From positions 1,386,001 to 1,450,000 of the forward strand of contig CP064972.1 of assembly GCA_016699405.1 (NCBI GenBank): DNA of 64,000 nt, written 5' to 3'. The notes below the pieces were generated by a model. That model saw nothing but the letters and a program-made list of their open reading frames with translations. It did no database searches and was not told the DNA's origin. The position numbers and the translations under genes are program-made. Positions 55,289-64,000 of this stretch are shown here, in pieces. Numbering within the stretch: position 1 is the first letter of the stretch; every line of letters begins with the position of its first letter. The DNA is from Holophagales bacterium (GTDB lineage Bacteria; Acidobacteriota; Thermoanaerobaculia; Multivoradales; JAGPDF01).

Positions 55289-56438
55289 GCCCGGGCTCGT
55301 CGGCGAGCTCGAGCGCCGCCTCGCCGAGTACGAGGCGCTGCTCGAGATCGGCGTCGAGCTGGCCGGGAGCCTCGATCCGCTCCGGGTCTTGTCGCTCGCG
55401 CTGGAGAAGGCCGAGGAGCTCTGCCGCGCGGAGACCAGCTCGATCTGGGAGCTCGACGAGGAGCGCTCCGAGCTCTTCTTCCGCGTCGTTCGCGGGCGGG
55501 TAGCCGGCGAGATCCGTGGGCTTCGGGTGCCGCTCGGGACGGGGATCGTCGGGGCGGTGGCGGCGAGCGGCCGGGCCGAGCTGGTCAACGACGTCGAGAA
55601 CGATCCACGCTGGCGCGGCGATCCGGCCGAGGAGTTCTGCACGCGAGCGATCCTCGCCGTTCCGCTCGTCGCGCACGGGCGCGTCATCGGCGTGCTCCAG
55701 CTCCTCAATCCCCTCGAGCGCGCGGCGTTCACCGAGGACGACCTGCGCCGGCTGCGCCTCTTCGCCGGTCCGCTCGCCCACGCCCTCGACAACGCCCGCC
55801 TCTATGCGGCGCAGAAGCGGCAGTTCGTCGAGACGGTGACGGCGCTCGCCGAGGCGATCGAGAAGCGGGACCCGTACACCGGTGGCCACGTCCGCCGGGT
55901 CGTCGTCTATTCGCTGCTGCTCGGCCGCGAGATGGGGCTTTCGCGTTCCGAGCTCGAGCAGTTGCGCCTCGGGGCGACGCTCCACGACGTCGGCAAGATC
56001 GCCATCCCGGACGAGGTGTTGCGCAAGCCCGCGCCGCTCGACCGCGGCGAGTTCGAGGTGATGAAGCGGCACACGCTCGACGGGGCGGAGATCGTCTCCC
56101 GGGTGCGCGGGCTGCGAGCGCTGATCCCGGCGGTGCGCAGCCACCACGAGCGGTTGGACGGCGCGGGCTACCCCGACGGGCTCGGGGCCGAAGCGATCCC
56201 GCTCGTCGCCCGGATCATCGCCGTCGCCGACACCTACGACGCGATGACGACCGACCGCCCCTACCGTCGCGGGATGGCCCCGGCGGCGGCGTTCGCCGAG
56301 ATCGACCGCCATGCCGGCTTGCAGCATGCGGGGGAGGTGGTCGCGGCGTTCCGCCGGCTTTTCGAGCGCGGCGAGTTCACCGTCGCCGAGGGCGAGCTGT
56401 TGCTTGGCTCCTTGTCCGAATCCGGGTCGGCGGAGTAA
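55248..56438 (+). CDS. GAF-HD-GYP cyclic di-GMP phosphodiesterase
   Basis: 396 aa from a GTG at 55248, inside the end of the preceding gene, with AAGGAG ten bases upstream; no ATG exists before the conserved region. GAF domain about 30-180 (VPLGTGIVGAVAASGRAELV). HD-GYP domain about 200-385: RDPYTGGHVRRVV, LHDVGKIAIPDEVL, HHERLDGAGYPDGL (the GYP motif), VADTYDAMTTDRPYR. Degrades cyclic di-GMP; no receiver or membrane span, so the GAF domain supplies the signal. Confidence 0.92.
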   Translation: MDSAPRSGSGPDSEPGLVGELERRLAEYEALLEIGVELAGSLDPLRVLSLALEKAEELCRAETSSIWELDEERSELFFRVVRGRVAGEIRGLRVPLGTGIVGAVAASGRAELVNDVENDPRWRGDPAEEFCTRAILAVPLVAHGRVIGVLQLLNPLERAAFTEDDLRRLRLFAGPLAHALDNARLYAAQKRQFVETVTALAEAIEKRDPYTGGHVRRVVVYSLLLGREMGLSRSELEQLRLGATLHDVGKIAIPDEVLRKPAPLDRGEFEVMKRHTLDGAEIVSRVRGLRALIPAVRSHHERLDGAGYPDGLGAEAIPLVARIIAVADTYDAMTTDRPYRRGMAPAAAFAEIDRHAGLQHAGEVVAAFRRLFERGEFTVAEGELLLGSLSESGSAE

Positions 56439-56452
56439 AGTGCCGTGTCTAG

Positions 56453-57214
56453 ATGAAGATCGAAACCCTCGGTGTCTTCGGCGGCGAGAGCGTCGACTGC
56501 AGGATGACCTGCCTGCTGATCAACGACGGCATCGCCCTCGACGCGGGCTCGCTCTCGCAGGTGCTGCCGATCGAGCGACAACGCGCCGTCCACTCCATCG
56601 TGCTGTCGCACTCGCACATGGACCACACCAGCTCACTGCCGTTCTTCATCGAGAACGTCTTCGGCAAGCTGCGTGACGCGGTCGACATCTACGCTTCGCC
56701 GGCGGCCATCTACGCGCTGCGCAAGCACCTGTTCAACAACGACACCTGGCCGGATTTCACCCGCCTGCCGAACCACCTCCTGCCGACCTTGCGTTTCCAC
56801 GAGCTGGTCGACGAGGTGCCGTTCGTGGTCGACGGCGTGACCTTCACGCCGATCCAGGTCAACCACCTGGTGCCGACCCACGGCTATCTCATCGAGCAGG
56901 GCGACGCAGCCCTCCTCTGGTCGAGCGACACGGGTCCGACGCAGCGGCTCTGGGAGATCGCCAACGGCCTGACGCGGCTCAAGGCGATCTGTGTCGACAC
57001 GAGCTTCGACAGCTCGCTGCAGCGAATCGCCGATCTTTCGCTGCACCTGACCCCCGCGACGCTGGAGAGCGAGCTCCGCAAGCTCCATCGTCGCGTGCCG
57101 ATCCTGCTCCACCACCTGAAGCCGACTTGCCTCAAGGCGGTCCAGGAGGAGGTCCGGCGCCTGCAGAACCCCGATCTGGACTTCCTCGAGCAGGGCCGCA
57201 CCTATCACTTCTGA
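56453..57214 (+). CDS. Metallo-beta-lactamase fold cyclic-nucleotide phosphodiesterase-like protein
   Basis: 253 aa. HSHMDHTSSLPFF is the metal-binding HxHxDH motif in the form seen in class II cyclic-nucleotide phosphodiesterases (HSHxDH); later ligands include VPTHGYLI, WSSDTGPT and LLHHLKP. It follows the HD-GYP gene by 14 bases. Likely substrate 3',5'-cAMP or a related phosphodiester; another MBL hydrolase activity is possible. Confidence 0.83.
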   Translation: MKIETLGVFGGESVDCRMTCLLINDGIALDAGSLSQVLPIERQRAVHSIVLSHSHMDHTSSLPFFIENVFGKLRDAVDIYASPAAIYALRKHLFNNDTWPDFTRLPNHLLPTLRFHELVDEVPFVVDGVTFTPIQVNHLVPTHGYLIEQGDAALLWSSDTGPTQRLWEIANGLTRLKAICVDTSFDSSLQRIADLSLHLTPATLESELRKLHRRVPILLHHLKPTCLKAVQEEVRRLQNPDLDFLEQGRTYHF

Positions 57215-57300
57215 GCCCCGACCCCCTGCCCGGCCCCGGCAGGGGCGGTGGTAGCATCCGACGGTTCCCGGCCCTTCGGGATCTCCCAGGTTCCCGGTCT

Positions 57301-58080
57301 GTGCGCGCAATCGTCCTCGGCTCAGGAAGTGGCGGCAACGCCGTTCTCGTGGAGTCCGGCGGCAAGCGGCTGCTCATCGATGCCGGCTTCTCCTGCCGCG
57401 AGATCGAAAACCGTCTGCGCGGTGCCGGCGTCGAGGCGGCCTCCCTGTCCGCGCTGCTGCTGACCCACGAGCACGAGGACCATGTGCGGGGCGCGCGGCG
57501 CCTCGCTTCGCGGCACCGTCTGCCGGTCTACGCCACGGCGGGAACGTTCGCCGGCGGCGAACCGGGGGCCGAGCTCTGTGCCTCCGGCATCCGCATCCGA
57601 TCGGGTGAGCCGTTCGAGGCGGCAGGGTTCGCCGTCGAACCGTTCGCCATCCCGCACGACGCGCGCGAGCCGGTGGGCTTCGTCGTCGAGGACGCAGCCG
57701 GCCGCCGGCTCGGGTTGGTCGCCGACCTCGGCTGCCCGAGCCGTCTCGCCTGGGGCCGGCTGCGAGACCTCGATCTCCTGTTGCTCGAGACCAATCACGA
57801 CCTCGACATGCTGCGCAGCGGCCCCTATCCCTGGGTGCTGAAACAGCGCGTGGCCGGGCGGCATGGCCATCTGTCGAACCGCCAGGCGGCCGACGGCCTC
57901 GCCGAGCTCGTCGGGGAGCGGTTGCGCCATGTCGTGGCCTACCACCTTTCCCGGACGAACAACCTCCCGGCGCTCGCCGCGGCGGCTCTCGGCGAGGAGC
58001 TCGACCGGCTCGGTGCGTCCTGCGAGGTGGTTCTCAGCGAACAATCCACCCCGACTTCCTGGCTGGAGGTGACTGCGTGA
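57301..58080 (+). CDS. YycJ/WalJ-type MBL-fold hydrolase
   Basis: 259 aa from a GTG at 57301, which gives the conserved start MRAIVLGSGSGGNAVLVESG. Metal ligands LTHEHEDHVRG, FAIPHDAREPVGF, LVADLGCP, LLLETNHDLDML and GRHGHLSN fit the WalJ/YycJ family, thought to be 5'-3' exonucleases linked to cell-wall or repair functions. Its stop overlaps the purS start (GTGA). Confidence 0.87.
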   Translation: MRAIVLGSGSGGNAVLVESGGKRLLIDAGFSCREIENRLRGAGVEAASLSALLLTHEHEDHVRGARRLASRHRLPVYATAGTFAGGEPGAELCASGIRIRSGEPFEAAGFAVEPFAIPHDAREPVGFVVEDAAGRRLGLVADLGCPSRLAWGRLRDLDLLLLETNHDLDMLRSGPYPWVLKQRVAGRHGHLSNRQAADGLAELVGERLRHVVAYHLSRTNNLPALAAAALGEELDRLGASCEVVLSEQSTPTSWLEVTA

Positions 58081-58331
58081 AGGCGAAGGTGACGGTTTAC
58101 CCGCGGCGCGAGATCCTCGATCCGCAAGGCAAGGCGATTCGCGAGGCGCTGACCCGCCTGGGGTTCGCGGAGGTGCTCGACGTGCGCGCCGGCAAGAGCT
58201 TCGAGATCGAGCTGGCGACGACCGACGCGACGCAGGCCGGCGAGCGCCTGCGGCAGATGGCCGCCAAGCTGTTCGCCAACCCGGTCGTCGAGGACTACGA
58301 GATCGAGCTCGAGGGCGCGGAGGCGCCATGA
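58077..58331 (+). CDS. purS: Phosphoribosylformylglycinamidine synthase subunit PurS
   Basis: 84 aa from a GTG overlapping the previous stop. VTVYPRREILDPQGKAI and SFEIELATTD, LFANPVVEDYEIE are PurS hallmarks. It holds PurQ and the short PurL together in the FGAM synthetase complex. Overlaps purQ by four bases. Confidence 0.95.
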   Translation: MKAKVTVYPRREILDPQGKAIREALTRLGFAEVLDVRAGKSFEIELATTDATQAGERLRQMAAKLFANPVVEDYEIELEGAEAP

Positions 58332-59035
58332 GGTGCGGCGTCGTCGTCTTCCCGGGGAGCAACTGCGACCACGACGTCTACCATGTCCTCAAGCACGTCC
58401 TGGAATCCGAGGTCACCTTCCTCTGGCACCAGGACTCGAGCCTCAAGGCGGTGGACTTCGTCGTTCTCCCGGGCGGCTTTTCCTACGGTGACTACCTGCG
58501 CGCCGGGGCGCTTGCCGCGCGTTCGCCGGTCATGGGGGCGATTCGCGAGCATGCGGCCAAGGGCGGCCTGGTGCTCGGCATCTGCAACGGCTTCCAGATC
58601 CTGCTCGAAAGCGGGTTGCTGCCCGGGGCGATGCGGCGCAACCGCGACCTGCGCTTCCTCTGCAAGGAGGTCAACCTGCGGGTCGAACGCACCGACCTGC
58701 CGTTCACGCGGCGCTACCGTGTCGGCCAGGTCGTGCGCATGCCGATCGCCCATGCGGAAGGAAACTACGAGGACCGGGAGGCGGAGCTCGATCGTCTCGA
58801 GGCACAGCGGCAGGTGGTCTTCCGCTACTGCTCGCCGTTCGGCGAGGTCGACGAGCGGTCGAACCCCAACGGTTCGGCGCGCGGCATCGCCGGCGTCTGC
58901 AATGTGGCCGGGAACGTGCTCGGCCTGATGCCGCATCCCGAGCGTTGCAGCGAGGAGGTCCTGGGATCGACCGACGGCCTCGACGTGTTCGCGTCGGTGG
59001 TCGGAGCGACGGCAGCGGCAGGAGGTGCCAGGTGA
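58328..59035 (+). CDS. purQ: Phosphoribosylformylglycinamidine synthase, glutaminase subunit PurQ
   Basis: 235 aa. Class I glutamine amidotransferase: VVFPGSNCDHD at the start, nucleophilic Cys in LGICNGFQILLESGLLPGA, and the His/Glu pair in GLMPHPERC. Supplies ammonia from glutamine to PurL. Overlaps purL by four bases (GTGA). Confidence 0.95.
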   Translation: MRCGVVVFPGSNCDHDVYHVLKHVLESEVTFLWHQDSSLKAVDFVVLPGGFSYGDYLRAGALAARSPVMGAIREHAAKGGLVLGICNGFQILLESGLLPGAMRRNRDLRFLCKEVNLRVERTDLPFTRRYRVGQVVRMPIAHAEGNYEDREAELDRLEAQRQVVFRYCSPFGEVDERSNPNGSARGIAGVCNVAGNVLGLMPHPERCSEEVLGSTDGLDVFASVVGATAAAGGAR

Positions 59036-61239
59036 GTACGAAGGCGGAGCCCCCGGTGGACCCGTCGCTTGCCGCCTCTCACGGCCTGTCGTCGGAGGAG
59101 TACGAGAGACTCCTCGCCCTGCTCGGCCGCACGCCGACGCTCACCGAGCTGGGGATCACGGCGGCGCTCTGGTCGGAGCACTGCTCCTACAAGTCGTCGC
59201 GGGCCTACCTCAAGGAGTTCCCGACCAGCGGTCCCCGGGTGCTGCAGGGGCCCGGCGAGAACGCCGGGATCGTCGACATCGGGCACGGCTGGGTGGCGGT
59301 CTTCAAGATCGAGAGCCACAACCACCCGAGCTATATCGAGCCCTATCAGGGCGCGGCGACCGGCGTCGGCGGCATCCTGCGCGACGTCTTCACCATGGGC
59401 GCGCGGCCGATCGCTTGCATGGACTCTCTGCGCTTCGGCGAGCTCGACGCGCCGCGCATGCGCAGTCTCGTCGACGGCGTGGTGCGCGGCGTCGGCGACT
59501 ACGGCAACTGCGTCGGGATCCCGACGGTGGGTGGCGAGACCGGCTTCCACCCGAGCTTCAACGGCAACATTCTGGTCAACGCCTTCGCCCTCGGCATCGC
59601 ACGGCGGGAGAAGATCTTCCACGCCCGGGCGAGCGGCGTCGGCAACCCGGTCCTCTACGCGGGCTCGCGGACCGGCCGCGACGGCATCCACGGGGCCACG
59701 ATGGCCTCGGAGAGCTTCGATTCCGAGAGCGAGGCGAAGCGGCCCACCGTGCAGGTCGGCGACCCGTTCACCGAAAAGGTGCTCCTCGAGGCCTGTCTCG
59801 AGGCGATGCGGGTGGATGGAATCGTGGCCATTCAGGACATGGGGGCGGCCGGCCTGACGAGCTCCGCTCTGGAAATGGCTTCGCGCGGGGGGGTCGGTCT
59901 GCGACTCGACCTCGACCGCGTGCCATTGCGCGAGCCCGGGCTCTCGGCCTACGAGATCATGCTCTCGGAATCGCAGGAGCGCATGGTGCTGGTGGCGCGC
60001 CGGGGGCGTGAGGAGGCCGTCGCGAAGGTCTTCCGGCGCTGGGGGCTGGAGGTGGCGACGATCGGCGAGATCAGCGGCGACGGACGGGCGGTGATCCGGC
60101 AGGGCGGAAGCACTGCCGCCGACCTGCCGATCCGCCCGCTGACCGACCAGGCGCCGCTCTACCATCGGCCGAGCTGCGAACCCGCCGATCTCGCGGCTCG
60201 CCAGGCCGCTCCCGAGGTCCCCTGGTCGGGGGATCCCGCCGACGCGCTGCGGCGGCTCCTGGCGACGCCCGAGCTCGCCAGCAAGGAGTGGGTGTTCCGC
60301 CAGTACGACCATTCCGTGCGAACCAATACCGTGGCCGGCCCCGGGGGCGACGCGGCGGTCCTGCTGCTCAAGGGGACGCCCACCGGCCTGGCGATGACCT
60401 GCGACGTGAACCCGGTGTACTGCTATCTGGACCCGCGTCGTGGTGGTGCGCAGGCGGTCGCGGAGGCCGTGCGCAACCTCGCCTGTGTCGGGGCCGAGCC
60501 GGTCGGACTGACCGACTGCCTGAACTTCGGCAGCCCGGAGATCCCCGAGGTGATGTGGCAGTTCCGCGAATGCGTGACGGGCATGGCCGAGGCCTGTCGT
60601 GCGCTCGAGGTTCCCGTCGTCTCCGGCAACGTGTCGTTCTACAACACCACCGAGGGCCGTTCGATTCACCCGACACCGACCGTGGCGATGGTCGGCGTCG
60701 TGCCGATGCTCGGCAATGTGCCGGAAGCGGCATTTCGAGATCCCGGCGACAGGATCGTCCTGTTGGGGCACGACCGGACGGAGTTCGGCGGCGCAGCCTA
60801 CCTGCGGCTGTTGCACGGGATCGAGCAGGGACGGCCTCCGGTGGTCGATCTGGAAGCGGAACGGCGCCTTGCCGAGCTCCTGCGGGCGCTGGTCGCCGCG
60901 GGGCTGGTGCACACAGCGCACGACCTCGCCGAGGGAGGTCTCGCGGTCGCCGCGGCGGAGTGCTGCTTCGCACGCGGACTGGGGGCCCGGCTCCGTGTGC
61001 CGCTCCTTCCGCCGGCGTTGTTCTCGGAAACGCAGGCACGAGCGCTGGTCGCCGCCTCGTCCCGACATCTCGATCGGGTCCTCGAGCTGGCGCAGGCGCA
61101 CGGTGTCCCCGCTCTCGAAGCCGGCGAAGTCGGAGGCGGCGAGCTGCGGATCGAAGCGGACGGGTTCACCCTCCGGGCCGAGGTGGTCGACCTGCAACGG
61201 ATCTGGGCCACGGCGCTACCAGCGGCGCTCGCCATCTGA
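59032..61239 (+). CDS. purL: Phosphoribosylformylglycinamidine synthase, synthetase subunit PurL (short form)
   Basis: 735 aa from the GTG at 59032, the size of the short PurL that needs separate PurS and PurQ. Motifs: ALWSEHCSYKSSRAYL, the ATP/metal loop FKIESHNHPSYIEPYQGAAT, GGIxRDVFTMGARP and DMGAAGLTSS. Converts FGAR to FGAM with ATP and ammonia. Confidence 0.96.
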   Translation: MSTKAEPPVDPSLAASHGLSSEEYERLLALLGRTPTLTELGITAALWSEHCSYKSSRAYLKEFPTSGPRVLQGPGENAGIVDIGHGWVAVFKIESHNHPSYIEPYQGAATGVGGILRDVFTMGARPIACMDSLRFGELDAPRMRSLVDGVVRGVGDYGNCVGIPTVGGETGFHPSFNGNILVNAFALGIARREKIFHARASGVGNPVLYAGSRTGRDGIHGATMASESFDSESEAKRPTVQVGDPFTEKVLLEACLEAMRVDGIVAIQDMGAAGLTSSALEMASRGGVGLRLDLDRVPLREPGLSAYEIMLSESQERMVLVARRGREEAVAKVFRRWGLEVATIGEISGDGRAVIRQGGSTAADLPIRPLTDQAPLYHRPSCEPADLAARQAAPEVPWSGDPADALRRLLATPELASKEWVFRQYDHSVRTNTVAGPGGDAAVLLLKGTPTGLAMTCDVNPVYCYLDPRRGGAQAVAEAVRNLACVGAEPVGLTDCLNFGSPEIPEVMWQFRECVTGMAEACRALEVPVVSGNVSFYNTTEGRSIHPTPTVAMVGVVPMLGNVPEAAFRDPGDRIVLLGHDRTEFGGAAYLRLLHGIEQGRPPVVDLEAERRLAELLRALVAAGLVHTAHDLAEGGLAVAAAECCFARGLGARLRVPLLPPALFSETQARALVAASSRHLDRVLELAQAHGVPALEAGEVGGGELRIEADGFTLRAEVVDLQRIWATALPAALAI

Positions 61240-61270
61240 GCGCGCCCGCGAATCCAGGAGCGAGCGGACC

Positions 61271-62665
61271 ATGTGCGGCATCTTCGGAATCGACGGCCAC
61301 GACGACGCGGCGAATCTGACCTATCTGGGGCTCTACTCCCTGCAGCACCGCGGGCAGGAGAGCTCCGGCATCGCCGCGTGGAGCGGGTCGGCGATGGCCA
61401 CCGAACGCGGCATGGGCCACGTCGCGGACATCTTCGACGAGGGCACGCTCGGCCGGCTTCCCGGCAGGAGCGCCATCGGGCACACGCGCTATTCGACGGC
61501 GGGCTCGAGCGTCATGGTCAACGCGCAGCCGATCGTCGTCCGCACCTCGATGGGAGTCTTCGCGCTGGTGCACAACGGGAACCTGACGAACGCCGGAGAG
61601 CTGCGGCAGAACCTCGAGCGCGAGGGCTCGATCTTCCAGACCACCAGCGACACCGAGGTGATCCTGCACCTGATGGCTCGACAACCGCGACGCCACGCGG
61701 TTGAGTCGCTGATGGTGGCTCTCGAGCAGGTCGAGGGGGCCTTTTCCCTGCTCCTGCTCACCGAAGGCGGACTGATCGCGGCGCGGGACCGCCACGGCTT
61801 CCGTCCATTGCTGCTCGGTGAGCTCGACGGACGACCTTGCTTCGCCTCGGAGAGCTGTGCCTTCGACCTCCTCGGCGCACGCAACGTGCGCGAGATCGAG
61901 CAGGGCGAAGTCGTCGAAGTCCGCGACGGACAGATCGAGGTTCACCGCCTCGCCGGCGTCCGTCCGCCGGCGCGCAGTTGCGCGTTCGAGCACGTCTACT
62001 TCGCCCGTCCGGACAGCCGCGTGTTCGGCGATTCGGTGGCCAGCGTCCGGCTCCGACTCGGAGCGCAGCTCGCCCGCGAGTCGCCAGCGCCGGCCGAGGC
62101 GGTGGTCCCGGTGCCGGACAGCGGCCTCTACGCGGCGCTCGGCTACAGCCGCGAGTCCGGAATTCCGCTCGAGCTCGGCCTGACACGCAACCACTACGTC
62201 GGGCGGACATTCATCGAGCCGAAGCAGTCGATCCGGAATTTCGGCGTCAAGGTCAAGCTGAACCCGGTGCGCGAGATGATTGCCGGCAAGCGCATCGTCC
62301 TCATCGACGACTCGATCGTGCGCGGGACGACCTCGCGCAAGATCGTTCGCATGATGCGAGAAGGCGGAGCGGCGGAGGTCCACCTTCGTATCTCCTCGCC
62401 GCCGACGGCGTGGCCCTGCTACTACGGGATCGACACGCCGCGACGACGCGAGCTCATCGCCTCGCGACAGTCCCTGGCCGAGATTCGCGAGTTCGTCGAG
62501 GCCGACAGCCTCGCATTCCTGTCGCTCGAGGGCCTGCTGGCCAGTCTCTCGAATCCGGCGGACGGCTACTGCACGGCTTGCTGGTCGGGAAGTTATCCGG
62601 TGCCGATCCGGCCGGGTGACACGCGACAGACCGAGCTCTTCCCTCAACCCTCCGCCGCGGAGTAG
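61271..62665 (+). CDS. purF: Amidophosphoribosyltransferase
   Basis: 464 aa; AGGAG lies upstream of the ATG. Met is followed directly by the nucleophilic Cys (MCGIFGI), so no propeptide is needed. PRPP-binding loop VLIDDSIVRGTTS. Four Cys at the positions of the Bacillus-type iron-sulfur cluster are present (SCAFEHVYF, WPCYYGID, YCTACW), so a 4Fe-4S form sensitive to oxygen is likely. First committed step of purine synthesis. Confidence 0.96.
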   Translation: MCGIFGIDGHDDAANLTYLGLYSLQHRGQESSGIAAWSGSAMATERGMGHVADIFDEGTLGRLPGRSAIGHTRYSTAGSSVMVNAQPIVVRTSMGVFALVHNGNLTNAGELRQNLEREGSIFQTTSDTEVILHLMARQPRRHAVESLMVALEQVEGAFSLLLLTEGGLIAARDRHGFRPLLLGELDGRPCFASESCAFDLLGARNVREIEQGEVVEVRDGQIEVHRLAGVRPPARSCAFEHVYFARPDSRVFGDSVASVRLRLGAQLARESPAPAEAVVPVPDSGLYAALGYSRESGIPLELGLTRNHYVGRTFIEPKQSIRNFGVKVKLNPVREMIAGKRIVLIDDSIVRGTTSRKIVRMMREGGAAEVHLRISSPPTAWPCYYGIDTPRRRELIASRQSLAEIREFVEADSLAFLSLEGLLASLSNPADGYCTACWSGSYPVPIRPGDTRQTELFPQPSAAE

Positions 62666-62710
62666 ATCCCTTCGGCGGCCGCACGTTCGCGGTGGACCAG
62701 GACCTTCGAC

Positions 62711-63787
62711 GTGAAGAGAACGAAGAACGCCTATGCGGCCGCAGGCGTCGACATCGACGCCCAGGAGCGCGGTCTCGAAGAAGTCAAGCGCCTGGCGCGG
62801 AGCACCTTTACCGACGGCGTGCTTTCCGACGTCGGACTCTTCGGTGGTCTCTTCCGCCCGGATCTCGGCGGAATGGGCGAGCCGGTGCTGGTCGCCTCGG
62901 CGGACGGTGTGGGCACCAAGCTCGCGGTGGCGCGACAGGCCGGGGATTACTCCACGGTCGGCCGCGACCTGGTGAACCATTGCGTGAACGACATCCTGGT
63001 GCAGGGAGCGGCGCCGCTCTTCTTCCTCGACTACGTCGGATCGGGAGTCCTCGAGCCGGAGCGCCTGGCGGAGCTGGTGCGCGGGGTCGCGAACGGCTGC
63101 CGCGCGAACGGTTGCGCGCTGCTCGGCGGCGAGACGGCGGAGATGCCGGGGTTCTACCAGCCGGGCGACTACGAGCTCGTCGGCTTCGTCGTCGGTCTCG
63201 TCGATCGTGCCCACGTCCTCGACGGGTCGCGGGTGCGGGCGGGCGATCTCCTCGTCGGCCTGCCTTCCGCCGGACTGCACACGAACGGATACTCGCTGGC
63301 CCGTCGGATCCTGTTCGAGCAGCGGGGGCTGCGGCTCGGCGATCGCATTCCGGAGTGCGATGACCGTCGCCCGGTTGGAGAGATCCTCCTCGCGCCGCAC
63401 CTCTCCTATCTCGACGCCCTGCGTCCGTTGCTGAGATGTCCGGGATTGCATGCATTGGCCCACATTACCGGGGGCGGCATCACCGACAACCTGCCGCGCG
63501 TGCTGCCGGCCGGGCTCCAGGCCCACATCCGCTACGGGAGCTGGGAGATCTCGCCGATCTTCGAAGCGCTCGAGCGTCTCGGCGGAGTCGAGCTCGAGGA
63601 GATGCTGCGGGTCTTCAACATGGGGATCGGCATGATCGCCGTCGTCGCTCCGGAAGCGCTCGGGGAGTTCCTGAGCGGCCTGAGGGCACGACAGCAGCGA
63701 TCGTTCGTCATCGGGCAGATCGTCGAAGGAACCGGAGGAGTGGCCTACGACCTCGGCGTCTTGCCGGAGGACGGAGGTGCCGTGTGA
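62711..63787 (+). CDS. purM: Phosphoribosylformylglycinamidine cyclo-ligase (AIR synthetase)
   Basis: 358 aa from the GTG at 62711. YAAAGVDIDAQE at the start, then ASADGVGTKLAVARQ, DYVGSGVLEPE, LLGGETAEMPGFY, GLPSAGLHTNGYSLAR and HITGGGITDNLPRVLP are standard PurM motifs. Closes FGAM to AIR using ATP. The stop overlaps the purN start by four bases. Confidence 0.96.
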   Translation: MKRTKNAYAAAGVDIDAQERGLEEVKRLARSTFTDGVLSDVGLFGGLFRPDLGGMGEPVLVASADGVGTKLAVARQAGDYSTVGRDLVNHCVNDILVQGAAPLFFLDYVGSGVLEPERLAELVRGVANGCRANGCALLGGETAEMPGFYQPGDYELVGFVVGLVDRAHVLDGSRVRAGDLLVGLPSAGLHTNGYSLARRILFEQRGLRLGDRIPECDDRRPVGEILLAPHLSYLDALRPLLRCPGLHALAHITGGGITDNLPRVLPAGLQAHIRYGSWEISPIFEALERLGGVELEEMLRVFNMGIGMIAVVAPEALGEFLSGLRARQQRSFVIGQIVEGTGGVAYDLGVLPEDGGAV

Positions 63788-64000
63788 GCGCTCCAGCTCC
63801 CCGGCTGGCACGCATCGGCGTGTTGATCTCGGGACGCGGTAGCAACATGGAGGCGCTTGCCGAAGGGTGCGAGCGCGGCGACATCCCGGCGAAGATCGTC
63901 GTGGTGATCAGCCACCGCGCCGAAGCGGCTGGCCTCGAGCGAGCGCGAGCCCGTGGGCTCGCGACCGCGGTCGTCGCCCCGCGCGACTACGCCGATCGCT
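63784..64000 (+). CDS. purN: Phosphoribosylglycinamide formyltransferase (3' partial)
   Basis: The GTG at 63784 overlaps the purM stop (GTGTGA). The visible 72 codons read RIGVLISGRGSNMEAL, then IVVVISHRAEAAGLERAR, the N-terminus of folate-dependent GAR transformylase with its phosphate-binding GRGSN loop. Cut by the window end. Confidence 0.93.
   Translation, partial: MSAPAPRLARIGVLISGRGSNMEALAEGCERGDIPAKIVVVISHRAEAAGLERARARGLATAVVAPRDYADR

Noticed and set aside
52274..55792. 1172-codon minus-strand open frame opposite the Omp85 fusion
   Set aside because: Antisense of a gene with clear protease, propeller and barrel motifs.

Overview
The window is a high-GC bacterial chromosome segment with tightly packed genes, many ATGA/GTGA/TTGA stop-start overlaps and frequent GTG or TTG starts. 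Several traits point to an acidobacterial lineage close to Thermoanaerobaculia. These are Ser/Thr kinases carrying FG-GAP/VCBS and helical-repeat sensor regions, a metalloprotease-TolB-Omp85 fusion, secreted proteins with a 'FESG..s.Ws' tail or the C-terminal domain seen on the haloperoxidase, a stand-alone PurS with a short PurL, and ECF sigma cassettes. This placement is inference from protein families; there is no rRNA in the window.

Layout. 1-7.2 kb (+): two tandem receptor-like Ser/Thr kinases (the first cut by the window edge) and an FHA-domain AAA+ regulator lacking the sigma-54 contact loop. 7.2-10.3 kb (-): two overlapping MFS exporters and a small secreted protein. 10.5-17.3 kb: an NtrB/NtrC-like pair, a Gly-rich secreted protein and a five-PAS hybrid histidine kinase. 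17.3-24.2 kb (-): S41 peptidase, vanadium haloperoxidase-like protein, PEBP/YbhB, ApbE-like protein, TyrRS and a Rossmann oxidoreductase. 24.2-26.6 kb (-): ECF sigma cassette 1. 26.6-30.1 kb: a manganese module (MntR-type DtxR regulator, outer-membrane protein, MntH, UspA). 30.1-32.3 kb (-): ECF sigma cassette 2, paralogous to cassette 1. 32.3-51.1 kb (-): dapF, a lipoprotein, hslU-hslV, Smr, a duplicated and partly decayed block with a 14-repeat propeller protein, a GGDEF protein, an ATP-grasp enzyme, xerC, trmFO, a 5'-nucleotidase, topA and dprA. This keeps the old dprA-topA-trmFO-xerC-hslV-hslU order, with insertions. 51.2-64 kb (+): three envelope proteins (TPR protein, secreted protein, protease-propeller-Omp85 fusion), an HD-GYP phosphodiesterase, two metallo-beta-lactamase hydrolases and the purine operon purS-Q-L-F-M-N, with purN cut by the window end.

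Most notable. (1) Two paralogous three-gene ECF sigma cassettes (sigma factor, short one-TM protein, long TM-anchored protein) share a matching upstream element, GTGACA-N17-CGTCT, just before the sigma start codon; this looks like a self-regulating, undescribed envelope signalling system. (2) Many first genes have a -10-like hexamer 6-7 nt before the start codon, predicting leaderless mRNAs. The clearest case is the divergent mntH/OMP pair, whose -10 boxes overlap and which share an MntR-like palindrome. (3) A tandem duplication between xerC and hslV left reciprocal remnants of hslV, Smr and GGDEF genes around a propeller gene and its decayed sister.
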